Below are positions 1 through 7,681 of a DNA stretch of 64,000 nt, in pieces. A model generated the notes under the pieces. It worked only from the letters and a program-made list of their open reading frames with translations. It was not told where the DNA came from and made no database searches. Within the stretch, counting starts at the first letter, position 1. Each line of letters begins with the position of its first letter. Source of the DNA: Mycolicibacterium gadium. Its GTDB lineage: Bacteria; Actinomycetota; Actinomycetes; Mycobacteriales; Mycobacteriaceae. The stretch lies in the NCBI RefSeq assembly GCF_010728925.1, contig NZ_AP022608.1, positions 2,480,001 through 2,544,000 of the forward strand, given 5' to 3'. A program made the translations under genes and the position numbers.

Positions 1-1
1 C

Positions 2-1243
2 GGTTCCGAGTTCGACATGTCCCAGCTGGGTCAGATCTTCAGCCGCCTCGGCGAGATGTTCAGCGGCGCCGGCAACGTCACGGCCGACGGCGCCAAGTCG
101 GGCCCCGTGAACTATGACCTGGCCCGCCAGCTGGCGTCGAGCTCGATCGGCTTCGTCGCACCGGTCAGCGAGAACACCAGCTCGGCCATCTCCGACGCCG
201 TCCACCTGGCCGAGACCTGGCTCGACGGCGTGACAGCACTGCCTGCCGGCACCACCAAGACCGTGGCATGGACGCCCACCGACTGGGTCGACAACACGCT
301 CGAGACGTGGAAACGACTCTGCGATCCGGTGGCCGAGCAGATCTCCACGGTGTGGGCGTCATCGCTGCCCGAAGAGGCGAAGTCCATGGCCGGGCCGCTG
401 CTGTCGATGATGACGCAGATGGGCGGCATGGCCTTCGGCTCGCAGCTGGGCCAGGCGCTGGGCACCTTGTCGAAGGAAGTCCTGACGTCCACCGACATCG
501 GATTGCCCTTGGGCCCCAAAGGCGTTGCGGCCCTTATGCCTGCCGCGGTCGAATCGCTCACCGAAGGGCTCGAGCAGCCGCGCAGCGAGATCATCACATT
601 CCTTGCGGCGCGCGAGGCCGCGCATCACCGCCTGTTCAGTCACGTGCCGTGGCTGTCGAGCCAGCTGATGAACGCCGTCGAGGCGTTCGCCAAGGGCATG
701 AAGATCGACATGAGCGGACTCGAGGAGCTCGCGCAGGGGTTCAACCCCGCGGCGCTGACCGACCCGGCGCAGATGGAACAGCTGTTGAGCCAGGGCATGT
801 TCGAACCGAAGGCGACGCCGGAGCAGACCGCCGCCCTCGAACGGCTCGAGACGCTGCTCGCGCTGATCGAGGGATGGGTGCAGACCGTCGTCACCGATGC
901 GCTGGGCGACCGGATCCCCGGCACGTCGGCGCTGTCGGAGACATTGCGTCGACGACGCGCCACCGGTGGGCCGGCCGAACAGACCTTCGCCACCCTCGTC
1001 GGCCTGGAACTGCGGCCGCGCAAGATGCGCGAGGCCGCAGCGTTGTGGGAGCGGCTCACCGAAGCCGTCGGCTCCGACGCCCGCGACGGGGTGTGGCAGC
1101 ATCCAGACCTGCTGCCCAGCGCGCAGGACCTCGACGAGCCGGCCGGCTTCATCGACCGCATGATCGGCGGCGATACCAGCGGCATCGACCAGGCACTGGC
1201 CGATCTCGAAAAAGACTCGGGCACAGACGATTCCGAGCGCTGA
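2..1243 (+). CDS. Zincin-like metallopeptidase family protein (Rv3195-like), 5' truncated
   Basis: Seen: the frame is open from the window edge, and coding-like codons (GSEFD) precede the first ATG at 17, so the true start lies outside. The visible part is about 413 residues, alanine and leucine rich. It carries EAAHHRLF about 200 residues after the ATG, followed by a helical middle region and an acidic C-terminus. Known: this matches the actinobacterial Zincin_2/DUF2342 family of predicted zinc hydrolases, whose conserved glutamate and histidines lie in such a motif; the substrate is unknown. Context: it is followed 57 nt later, on the same strand, by an E1-like protein and then an ABC1 kinase, the order seen in M. 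tuberculosis Rv3195-Rv3197. Family confidence is good; peptidase activity is inferred. Confidence 0.85.
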   Translation, partial: GSEFDMSQLGQIFSRLGEMFSGAGNVTADGAKSGPVNYDLARQLASSSIGFVAPVSENTSSAISDAVHLAETWLDGVTALPAGTTKTVAWTPTDWVDNTLETWKRLCDPVAEQISTVWASSLPEEAKSMAGPLLSMMTQMGGMAFGSQLGQALGTLSKEVLTSTDIGLPLGPKGVAALMPAAVESLTEGLEQPRSEIITFLAAREAAHHRLFSHVPWLSSQLMNAVEAFAKGMKIDMSGLEELAQGFNPAALTDPAQMEQLLSQGMFEPKATPEQTAALERLETLLALIEGWVQTVVTDALGDRIPGTSALSETLRRRRATGGPAEQTFATLVGLELRPRKMREAAALWERLTEAVGSDARDGVWQHPDLLPSAQDLDEPAGFIDRMIGGDTSGIDQALADLEKDSGTDDSER

Positions 1244-1263
1244 TTCGGCGCCTGTGGATAACT

Positions 1264-1282
1264 CGGCGGCGTTTGGCCGCCG
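1264..1282 (+). terminator. GC-rich hairpin between the first two genes
   Basis: A perfect 7-bp inverted repeat (CGGCGGC / GCCGCCG) with a 5-nt loop lies between the zincin stop and the next start. It has no T-tract, so it could be a weak mycobacterial-type terminator or chance in GC-rich DNA. Confidence 0.25.
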
Positions 1283-1300
1283 ACGTGCCACACTCCTCGC

Positions 1301-2128
1301 ATGGCGGGATACGTCCTGGACCCCGCGCGACCGGTCCTGTTGCGGCCCGACGGCGTCGTGCAGGTTGGCTGGGATCCGCGGCGAGCGGTCCTGGTTCGTC
1401 CACCGACGGGAATGACCGCGCGCACGCTGGCTGATCTGCTGCGCCGGCTGCAGTCCGGCGCGACCCTGGCGCAGCTCGACGAACACGCCGACGGGATCGG
1501 GACCCACGTCGTGGCGGAGCTGGTTTCGTCGCTGGTCGACGCCGCGGTCGTGACGAGCACGTCCCGAGGACGCACCCGGGCCGCGTCCATCCGAATCCAC
1601 GGCCGAGGTCCGCTGTCGGACCTGCTCGCCTCGGCACTGCGTTGCTCGGGCGCCCTCATCACGCAGAGCAGCCGCACGCATGCCGGTGCACCCGCCGACT
1701 TGGCGGTGTTGACCGACTTCCTGGTGTCAGACCCGCGGGTGGTGCGTGACCTGCACGCCGACGGGGTCCCCTATCTTCCGGTGCGGGTGCGCGACGGTGC
1801 CGGCCTCGTCGGACCGTTGGTGTTACCCGGGGTGACGTCCTGCCTGCAATGTGCGGATCTGCATCGCAGCGAACGGGATTCGGCCTGGCCGGCGGTCGCT
1901 GCACAGCTACGCGACACCGTCGGCAGCGCCGACCGGGCGACGGTGCTGGCAACCGCGGCGCTGGCACTCAACCAGGTCGAGCGCGTCGTGCGCGCGGTGC
2001 ACGACGGCCTCGACATAGCCGACACTGCGGAGCCGCCCCCGACGTTGAACACCACCCTGGAGTTCGACGTGAACGTCGGCACCATTGCTGCGCGCCATTG
2101 GCCGAGGCATCCAGGCTGCGGCTGCTGA
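1301..2128 (+). CDS. E1-like/TOMM cyclodehydratase-type protein (Rv3196-like)
   Basis: 275 aa. Seen: an N-terminal half resembling a leader-peptide-binding (winged-helix-like) domain, then a reduced Rossmann-like region. The sequence VLPGVTSCLQCADLHR at about residues 174-189 contains a CxxC (C181, C184), and the protein ends in HPGCGC (C273, C275). The paired CxxC and CxC are what E1-like ThiF proteins use to hold structural zinc. Known: this pattern matches bacteriocin/TOMM cyclodehydratase C-domain proteins, which present a precursor peptide to a YcaO enzyme. Context: no YcaO gene or precursor peptide is visible in the window. The gene sits between a predicted metallopeptidase and an ABC1 kinase, so a different, orphan role is likely. 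Function unknown. Confidence 0.8.
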   Translation: MAGYVLDPARPVLLRPDGVVQVGWDPRRAVLVRPPTGMTARTLADLLRRLQSGATLAQLDEHADGIGTHVVAELVSSLVDAAVVTSTSRGRTRAASIRIHGRGPLSDLLASALRCSGALITQSSRTHAGAPADLAVLTDFLVSDPRVVRDLHADGVPYLPVRVRDGAGLVGPLVLPGVTSCLQCADLHRSERDSAWPAVAAQLRDTVGSADRATVLATAALALNQVERVVRAVHDGLDIADTAEPPPTLNTTLEFDVNVGTIAARHWPRHPGCGC

Positions 2129-2185
2129 CAACGCGTGTAGGCAAGTCGCTTCGGTGCGCTCAGCATCGTCAGGGATGATGGTCTG

Positions 2186-3505
2186 GTGAGCGAGATCAAG
2201 CGGGGTCGAGCGGCGCGCAACGCCAAGCTGGCGGGACTGGGTGCCGGCATGGCCGGCCGGGCCGCGCTGGGCATCGGTAAACGGCTGACCGGCAAGGATA
2301 AAGACGAGGTCAACGCGGAGCTGATGGACAAGGCCGCCCAGCAGCTGTTCACCGTTCTGGGTGAGCTCAAGGGCGGCGCGATGAAGGTCGGCCAGGCGCT
2401 GTCCGTCATGGAGGCTGCCATTCCCGAGCAGTACGGCAAGCCCTACCGCGAAGCTCTGACCAAACTGCAGAGGGAGGCCCCGCCGCTGCCCGCAGCCAAG
2501 GTGCACCGGGTCCTCGACGGACAACTGGGCACCAAGTGGCGCGATCGGTTGACCTCTTTCGACGACAAGGCCGTCGCGTCGGCCAGCATCGGTCAGGTGC
2601 ACAAGGCGGTGTGGGCCGACGGCCGCGAGGTCGCGGTGAAGATTCAATACCCCGGCGCCGACGAGGCGCTGCGCGCCGATCTCAAGACCATCCAGCGGCT
2701 GGTCGGTGTGTTCAAGCAGCTCTCCCCCGGCGCCGATGTGCAGGGCGTCGTGGACGAGCTCATCGAGCGCACGGAGATGGAACTCGATTATCGGCTGGAG
2801 GCCGACAACCAGCGAGCCTTCGCCAAAGCCTATGAGGGACATCCGCATTTCGTGGTTCCGCACATCGTCGCCAGCGCGCCCAAGGTGGTGATCCAGGAAT
2901 GGATCGAGGGCGTCCCGATGTCGGTGATCATCCGCGAAGGCACCCAGGAACAGCGCGATCTGATGGGCACTCGACTTTTCGAGTTGACCTACGACGCGCC
3001 GAAACGTCTCGAGATGATGCATGGCGACGCCCATCCCGGGAACTTCATGCTGCTGGCCGACGGCAGGATGGGCGTCATCGACTTTGGCGCGGTGGCCCCG
3101 CTGCCCGGCGGGATTCCGCAAGAGATCGGTCTGGCGACGCGCTACGCGCTGAACGATGACTATGAGAACCTGCAGGCGACCATGCAGGCCATCGGATTCA
3201 TCCAAAAGGGCGAGCAGGTGTCCAAGCGCGAGATGGACGACATGATGCGTCAGTACGTCGAACCGCTCGAGGTCGAAGTCTTCCACTACCGACGCAAGTG
3301 GCTACAGAAGATGATGAACTTCGACATGGACCGGTCGGTGGCCCAGATCAAGGCCGCGCGTCAGATGGATATTCCGGCCCACTTGGCGATTCCGATGCGG
3401 GTTATCGCCTCCAACGTCGCCATCGCGTGTCAGCTCGAGGCGCATGTTCCAGCCAGACAGCTTGCGACAGAGCTGATCCCGGGCTTCGCCGACGAAGCGG
3501 CCTGA
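2186..3505 (+). CDS. ABC1/UbiB-family atypical kinase (Rv3197-like)
   Basis: 439 aa from a GTG start. Seen, in order: the KxGQ motif (GGAMKVGQALS, about residue 70), the A-rich loop ASASIGQVHK that replaces the usual P-loop, VAVKIQYP with the catalytic lysine, the ExD region (ERTEMELDYRLEAD), MHGDAHPGNF as catalytic loop and IDFGA as the metal-binding DFG. All family-defining motifs are present. Known: UbiB/ABC1 proteins are ATPases or kinases linked to isoprenoid quinone and lipid homeostasis; the M. tuberculosis homologue has been linked to macrolide tolerance. Context: third gene of a same-strand set, convergent with whiB7, a resistance regulator. Substrate unknown. Confidence 0.92.
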   Translation: MSEIKRGRAARNAKLAGLGAGMAGRAALGIGKRLTGKDKDEVNAELMDKAAQQLFTVLGELKGGAMKVGQALSVMEAAIPEQYGKPYREALTKLQREAPPLPAAKVHRVLDGQLGTKWRDRLTSFDDKAVASASIGQVHKAVWADGREVAVKIQYPGADEALRADLKTIQRLVGVFKQLSPGADVQGVVDELIERTEMELDYRLEADNQRAFAKAYEGHPHFVVPHIVASAPKVVIQEWIEGVPMSVIIREGTQEQRDLMGTRLFELTYDAPKRLEMMHGDAHPGNFMLLADGRMGVIDFGAVAPLPGGIPQEIGLATRYALNDDYENLQATMQAIGFIQKGEQVSKREMDDMMRQYVEPLEVEVFHYRRKWLQKMMNFDMDRSVAQIKAARQMDIPAHLAIPMRVIASNVAIACQLEAHVPARQLATELIPGFADEAA

Positions 3506-3521
3506 TACTGCGGTCCCGGGG

Positions 3522-3554
3522 CAGCCCGGCAGGGCTCACGCCGCTGCCGGGCTG
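3522..3554. terminator. Convergent inverted repeat at the ABC1 kinase/whiB7 junction
   Basis: A perfect 11-bp inverted repeat (CAGCCCGGCAG / CTGCCGGGCTG) with an 11-nt loop sits downstream of the kinase stop and includes the last codons of whiB7. The position suits a bidirectional terminator for two convergent genes. It has no T-tract. Confidence 0.5.
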
Positions 3555-3850
3555 TCCTCGGTGTTCTTGCGCGGGCGGCCCCTTGGGCGCTTGCGCTCGA
3601 TGATGATGCCGTGATCGAGGATCTCGCCACCCCAGACGCCCCACGGTTCCGCGCGCTCGAGCGCGGCCGCCAGGCACTCGCGCCGGATCGGGCATTCGGC
3701 ACACAGCGACTTGGCGCGTTCCAGTTCGACAGGGCTCTCGGCGAACCACAGGTCGGGGTCGTTCAGGTGACAGGGCACCGCCAGCTTCGCCCTTTGTCGG
3801 CATGTCTGCGTTTGGACGCTCTTCGCGCGAGCGTTCATCGCAAGTGACAT
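3536..3850 (-). CDS. whiB7: WhiB7 redox-sensing transcriptional activator
   Basis: 104 aa from ATG 3850. Seen: four cluster cysteines C27, C50, C53 and C59, the G[VI]WGGE turn (GVWGGE at about 71-76) and a C-terminal AT-hook RGRPRK. The AT-hook separates WhiB7 from other Wbl proteins. Start choice: ATG 3850 has a GAGG element 8 nt upstream; the frame also extends to ATG 3892 and contains ATG 3838, so the exact N-terminus is uncertain. Known: WhiB7 holds a [4Fe-4S] cluster, binds SigA and turns on intrinsic antibiotic-resistance genes (erm, tap, eis and others), including its own. Regulation: a leader of about 400 nt upstream carries a WhiB7-type promoter, a uORF and an attenuator. Confidence 0.95.
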   Translation of the reverse strand: MSLAMNARAKSVQTQTCRQRAKLAVPCHLNDPDLWFAESPVELERAKSLCAECPIRRECLAAALERAEPWGVWGGEILDHGIIIERKRPRGRPRKNTEDSPAAA

Positions 3851-3940
3851 GGCTCGTACCTCAGCTTCCTGGTCGTCGGTTTCGTATCTCATCGGTCTTT
3901 TCGATGGATCCTGACCAGGTCTTTCGGTGTCCGACTGACT

Positions 3941-3992
3941 CCCAAAAGGACTTGGCCACGGATCCGGTGACTGCGGGTCCGTGGCCTTTGGG
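3941..3992 (-). promoter_or_regulatory. whiB7 transcription attenuator hairpin
   Basis: On the minus strand, a 12-bp stem (GGCCACGGACCC with GGATCCGTGGCC, one mismatch) and a 9-nt loop are followed by AAGTCCTTTTGGG. It lies just past the uORF stop (4009-4011) and about 90 nt before the whiB7 start. Known: mycobacterial whiB7 leaders end transcription early unless ribosomes stall on the uORF. Inferred: this stem is the terminator arm, and CCCAAA (3987-3992) can pair with TTTTGGG (3941-3947) to lengthen it. Confidence 0.75.
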
Positions 3993-4008
3993 CGAAATCG
4001 TGGCTTAC

Positions 4009-4197
4009 CTAGATGGTGCCCCGATTCACGGACTCTTCAGTCGCGGTGGCGGTGCGGCGCTTGCGCTGCGGGGAAATAGCAGCTGCGGCACCCGCGGCGA
4101 CGTGCGCCATGGCGGGATGCTCAGCGGCAGCGGGGACACGGAGGGTCCACGAACCGCCGGCGATGCCTACGGCGTCAAATGCATTGATGCTCGACAT
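4009..4197 (-). CDS. whiB7 leader upstream ORF (regulatory uORF)
   Basis: 62 codons starting MSSINAFDAVG. It has a strong Shine-Dalgarno (AAAGGAGGG, 10 nt before the ATG), far better than that of whiB7 itself. It ends about 17 nt before the attenuator stem. The peptide is rich in alanine and threonine with a basic patch (QRKRRTATA). Known: whiB7 leaders in mycobacteria contain a translated uORF that senses ribosome-targeting drugs. Inferred: stalling here would change folding of the downstream RNA and allow read-through into whiB7. The peptide itself probably has no separate function. Confidence 0.75.
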   Translation of the reverse strand: MSSINAFDAVGIAGGSWTLRVPAAAEHPAMAHVAAGAAAAISPQRKRRTATATEESVNRGTI

Positions 4198-4253
4198 GTT
4201 CTCGGAACCCTCCTTTCACACGACAAATCACACGGCTGGGGTGTGCGATCTTG

Positions 4254-4290
4254 AGGCTAAGCGTAACAGGGAAAAGTGACAACTGATTTT
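4254..4290 (-). promoter_or_regulatory. whiB7 promoter with WhiB7-type AT-rich box
   Basis: On the minus strand: AAAATC (4285-4290) two bases upstream of -35 TTGTCA (4277-4282), a 17-nt spacer, then -10 TAGCCT (4254-4259). Known: WhiB7-SigA promoters need an AT-rich tract directly upstream of the -35, bound by the AT-hook. This predicts autoregulation and a transcript start near 4247. Confidence 0.7.
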
Positions 4291-4315
4291 CTGACCTGCG
4301 GCTTTGGCACGATTT

Positions 4316-6430
4316 TTACGAGGATTGGCGGCCTTTCACCAACGCGAGGACGTCGGCGCCGTACTGCTCGAGCTTGCGCGCACCGATGCCGGGAATCGCC
4401 ACGAGCGCGGCGTCGTCGCCCGGCAACGTCTCGGCGATCGCGATCAAGGTGTTGTCGGTGAACACCACGTACGCAGGCACGCTCAACTCCTTGCTGGTGC
4501 GCAGCCGCCAGTCCTTGAGCTCCGCGAGCAGGTTCTCGTCGATATCGGACGGGCACCCCTCGCAGCGTCGCAGCACAATCGCCGCAGGGGCCGTCAGGGC
4601 GGCGTTGCACACACGGCAGCGCGGCGCAGCGCCCTTGGGCCGACGCGGCTTGCTGGGGCTGCTGTCGGCCGACGCCTGCGGCGCGACACCGTTGAGGAAC
4701 CGCGACGGTTTACGACTCTGTCGCCCACCAGGAGCCCTGGCCAGTGCCCAGCTCAGCGCCAAATGTACTCGCGCCCTTGTGATTCCGACATAGAGCAGCC
4801 GGCGTTCCTCTTCGACCGGCTCGCTGTCCGGACCGTGCGCCAAAGCATGGGAGATCGGCAGGGTGCCGTCGGCGAGACCGACGAGGAACACCGCGTCCCA
4901 CTCCAGACCCTTCGCGGCATGCAGCGACGCGAGCGTGACGCCCTGGACGACGGGCGGGTGCCGGGCGTCGGCGCGCTGCCGAAGCTCGACGAGCAGAGCG
5001 CGCAGATCCAGCGACGGGCGCTGCGCGACCTCCTCATCGACGAGTTCGGCGAGCGCGGTCAGCGCCTCCCACCGCTCGCGCGCTTTGGTGCCGGCCGGCG
5101 GTTCGGCGGTCAGGCCCAGCGGCTCCAGCACGGCGCGGACGATCTCGGGCAGTGGTCCGTTGCCGTCTTCTTCAGCACCGCGGTCGGCGGCGCGCTGCAA
5201 CGCCACCATCGATTGGCGGATCTCCTGGCGGCTGAAGAAGCCCTCGCCGCCGCGCACTTGGAACGGGATGCCCGCCTCGGTCAGCGCCTCCTCGTAGACC
5301 TCGGACTGCGCGTTGATGCGGTACAGCACCGCGATCTCGGCGGCTTCGGTACCCGATTCGATGAGTCGCTTGATGCTCTTGGCGACGGCGGCGGCCTCAG
5401 TGACCTCGTCGCGGTGTTCGGCGAACGTGGGCACCGGGCCGGCGTCACGCTGTCCGACCAGGTGCAGCCTGCTGCCGGCCATCCGACCGCGGGCCGCGGC
5501 GGTGACGCGGTTGGCCAGCGACACCACCTGCGGGGTGGAGCGGTAGTCGCGCTCCAGCCGGACCACCGCGGCGTCGGGAAAGCGCCGCGAGAAGTCGAGC
5601 AGATACTGCGGTGTGGCGCCGGTGAACGAGTAGATCGTCTGGTTGGCATCGCCGACGACGGTGAGGTCGTCGCGGTCGCCCAGCCATGCGTCGAGCACAC
5701 GCTGCTGCAGCGGTGTGACGTCCTGGTACTCGTCGACCACGAAACAGCGATACCGATCGCGGAACTCCTGGGCCACGGCCGCGTCGTTCTCGATGGCGGC
5801 GGCGGTGTGCAACAGCAGGTCATCGAAGTCCAGTAGTGCCGTCCCGTCGCGGCGGGCCTTGAGCGTCTCGTATCCCGCGTACACCGCCGCGACTTTGGCC
5901 GCGTCGAAGGGGATGTCACGTCCTGCCTTCGCGACGGCGGCGGGATAAGTCTCCGGACTGATCAAAGATCCCTTGGCCCATTCGATTTCGCCCGCGAGGT
6001 CGCGGACGTCGTCGGTGCCGGCATTGAGCCCGACGCGGTTGGCGGACTGTGCGACGACGGCGAACTTCGTGTCCAGCAGTTCCCATCCGGTGTTGCCGAC
6101 CACGCGGGGCCAGAAATACGCCAACTGACGGCGGGCCGCGGCGTGAAACGTCATCGCCTGCACCGACGCGGTGCCGACTCCGTCATCGAGGGCACGCAGC
6201 CGGGCACGCATCTCACCGGCGGCGCGCTGGGTGAACGTCACCGCCAGCACCTGTCCCGGTGCGACGTGCCCGGCGGATACGAGGTGGCCGATGCGACGGG
6301 TGATGGTGCGCGTCTTTCCGGTGCCCGCGCCGGCCAGCACGCAGACCGGACCGCGGGGGGAGAGCACGGCCTCGCGCTGCTCATCGTCGAGGTCGTCGAT
6401 GATGCGCGAGCATGCGACCTCTAACGGCAT
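4316..6430 (-). CDS. uvrD2: UvrD2 SF1A DNA helicase with HRDC domain
   Basis: 704 aa. Seen: Walker A AGAGTGKT near residue 35, VDEYQDV motif [15 protein letters not shown] motif III, the UvrD C-terminal motor ([19 protein letters not shown]), then a CxxC-x14-CxxC tetracysteine (CRVCNAAL ... CEGCPSD), and finally an HRDC domain ([19 protein letters not shown]). Start: ATG 6430 (MPLEVACS) matches the family N-terminus; an in-frame ATG 6493 would add 21 unlikely residues. Known: mycobacterial UvrD2 is an essential 3'-5' helicase, and its tetracysteine and HRDC parts are distinctive. Context: divergent from mycoredoxin and upstream of whiB7 on the same strand. Confidence 0.95.
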   Translation of the reverse strand: MPLEVACSRIIDDLDDEQREAVLSPRGPVCVLAGAGTGKTRTITRRIGHLVSAGHVAPGQVLAVTFTQRAAGEMRARLRALDDGVGTASVQAMTFHAAARRQLAYFWPRVVGNTGWELLDTKFAVVAQSANRVGLNAGTDDVRDLAGEIEWAKGSLISPETYPAAVAKAGRDIPFDAAKVAAVYAGYETLKARRDGTALLDFDDLLLHTAAAIENDAAVAQEFRDRYRCFVVDEYQDVTPLQQRVLDAWLGDRDDLTVVGDANQTIYSFTGATPQYLLDFSRRFPDAAVVRLERDYRSTPQVVSLANRVTAAARGRMAGSRLHLVGQRDAGPVPTFAEHRDEVTEAAAVAKSIKRLIESGTEAAEIAVLYRINAQSEVYEEALTEAGIPFQVRGGEGFFSRQEIRQSMVALQRAADRGAEEDGNGPLPEIVRAVLEPLGLTAEPPAGTKARERWEALTALAELVDEEVAQRPSLDLRALLVELRQRADARHPPVVQGVTLASLHAAKGLEWDAVFLVGLADGTLPISHALAHGPDSEPVEEERRLLYVGITRARVHLALSWALARAPGGRQSRKPSRFLNGVAPQASADSSPSKPRRPKGAAPRCRVCNAALTAPAAIVLRRCEGCPSDIDENLLAELKDWRLRTSKELSVPAYVVFTDNTLIAIAETLPGDDAALVAIPGIGARKLEQYGADVLALVKGRQSS

Positions 6431-6512
6431 GCGGACCATCTTGTCAGGGTGGGCCGACAAAACCGGGGCATGCCGCGGGCATGTTCGGCGCATCGACTAC
6501 GTTGACTGCTTT

Positions 6513-6755
6513 ATGAGTGCTGAGTTGACCATGTACACCACGTCGTGGTGCGGCTATTGCGTCCGCCTGAAGAAGGTGCTGAAGTCCGAGGGCATCGCGT
6601 TCGCCGAGGTCGACATCGAGACCGATCCCGCCGCGGCGCAGTTCGTCGCAACCGCGAACGGCGGCAATCAGACGGTCCCGACGCTGAAGTTCCCCGACGG
6701 CTCGACGCTGACCAACCCCAGCGGAGCCGAGGTCAAGAAGAAACTCGGCCGCTAG
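6513..6755 (+). CDS. mrx1: Mycoredoxin-1 (glutaredoxin-like, mycothiol-dependent)
   Basis: 80 aa. Seen: a glutaredoxin fold with active site WCGYC about 13 residues in, the cis-proline motif TVPTLKF and a terminal helix. Start ATG 6513 gives MSAELTMYTTSWCGYC; longer in-frame starts would run through the uvrD2 5' region. Known: mycoredoxin reduces mycothiol mixed disulfides in the cytosol, the actinobacterial counterpart of glutaredoxin. Context: its stop overlaps the nudC stop by 4 nt in convergent orientation. Confidence 0.95.
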   Translation: MSAELTMYTTSWCGYCVRLKKVLKSEGIAFAEVDIETDPAAAQFVATANGGNQTVPTLKFPDGSTLTNPSGAEVKKKLGR

Positions 6756-7681
6756 TCGAGCGCCGCCCAGGACTCGATGATTTCGCGGGCGATCGAGATC
6801 GAACCGGGCAGCAGCAGGCGTGACGACGAGTCGCTAGTCCAGTCCCCGTCGGCCAGCGCGGCGCGGACCTCGTCTCTGGTGAACCAGGCCGCCTCCGCGA
6901 TCTCGCCGTCGTTGAACGAGAACTCCTGCTCCGGATCCCCGATCGCGTGGAAACCGACCATGAGTGATCGCGGAAACGGCCACGGCTGGCTGCCCAGGTA
7001 CTGGACATCGGTGACGTGCAATCCGATCTCTTCGGCGATCTCGCGCACGACACACGATTCGAACGACTCCCCCGCCTCGACGAACCCGGCCAGCAGCGAG
7101 AACAGCCGCTCCGGCCACACCGTCTGACGGGCCAGCACCGCGCGGTCATGCCCGTCATGAACGAGGCAGATCACCGCCGGGTCGATGCGCGGAAACTCCT
7201 CGTGGCCGGCGGCGGCGTTGGCCCTGGCCCAGCCACCCCTGATCGGCTTCGTGGGCGCGCCGTCGATGGCACTGAACCGCGCGCTGTCATGCCAATTCAG
7301 CAGGGCGGTGGCGGTCGCGACCAGCTGAGCGCTGACATCGTCGAAGATCGGGCCCGCACGACGAAGGTCGAGTACCTCTGTTTCGGTGTGTGGGTCTTCG
7401 GGCCCCTCCAGCGCCGCGCGGATCCCCCACACATGCGAACCGTCGGCGAGCCGCCCGAGGAACACGGCGTTCTCGGGAGGCTTGGCACCCAAGTCGGCGG
7501 CCTTGCCAAGCACCACGCTGCCGTTGGCGATCAACACCTGATTTCGGTGATCGACCCGCAGCACGCGGGCATCGGCCCAGCCGGCCAGCGCCGCGTCGAC
7601 GTCGGTGCGCAGCGTGTCGGACCGGTCGGCACCGACGCGGGACAGCAGCGGGACGTTGCGGAGCCGGAACCCGCCGGTCAT
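6752..7681 (-). CDS. nudC: NudC-type NADH pyrophosphatase (Nudix)
   Basis: 309 aa. Seen: the Nudix box GFVEAGESFESCVVREIAEEIG at about residues 205-226, followed by the NudC signature SQPWPFPRSLMVGF. The four cysteines of the E. coli NudC zinc ribbon are absent: the equivalent stretch reads ARFSAIDGAPTKPIRGGW. Known: NudC cleaves NAD(H) and can remove NAD caps from RNA; mycobacterial NudC affects isoniazid-NAD adducts. Context: the start overlaps the stop of the upstream potassium-channel gene by 4 nt (ATGA), so the two are translationally coupled. Confidence 0.93.
   Translation of the reverse strand: MTGGFRLRNVPLLSRVGADRSDTLRTDVDAALAGWADARVLRVDHRNQVLIANGSVVLGKAADLGAKPPENAVFLGRLADGSHVWGIRAALEGPEDPHTETEVLDLRRAGPIFDDVSAQLVATATALLNWHDSARFSAIDGAPTKPIRGGWARANAAAGHEEFPRIDPAVICLVHDGHDRAVLARQTVWPERLFSLLAGFVEAGESFESCVVREIAEEIGLHVTDVQYLGSQPWPFPRSLMVGFHAIGDPEQEFSFNDGEIAEAAWFTRDEVRAALADGDWTSDSSSRLLLPGSISIAREIIESWAALD

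Noticed and set aside
3851..3892. Extended whiB7 start at ATG 3892
   Set aside because: It would add 14 residues not seen in the family, and its upstream bases lack a good ribosome site. ATG 3850 is preferred but not certain.
4304..5836. 510-codon open frame on the plus strand
   Set aside because: Antisense to uvrD2, with low-complexity Arg/Ala/Gly-rich translation.
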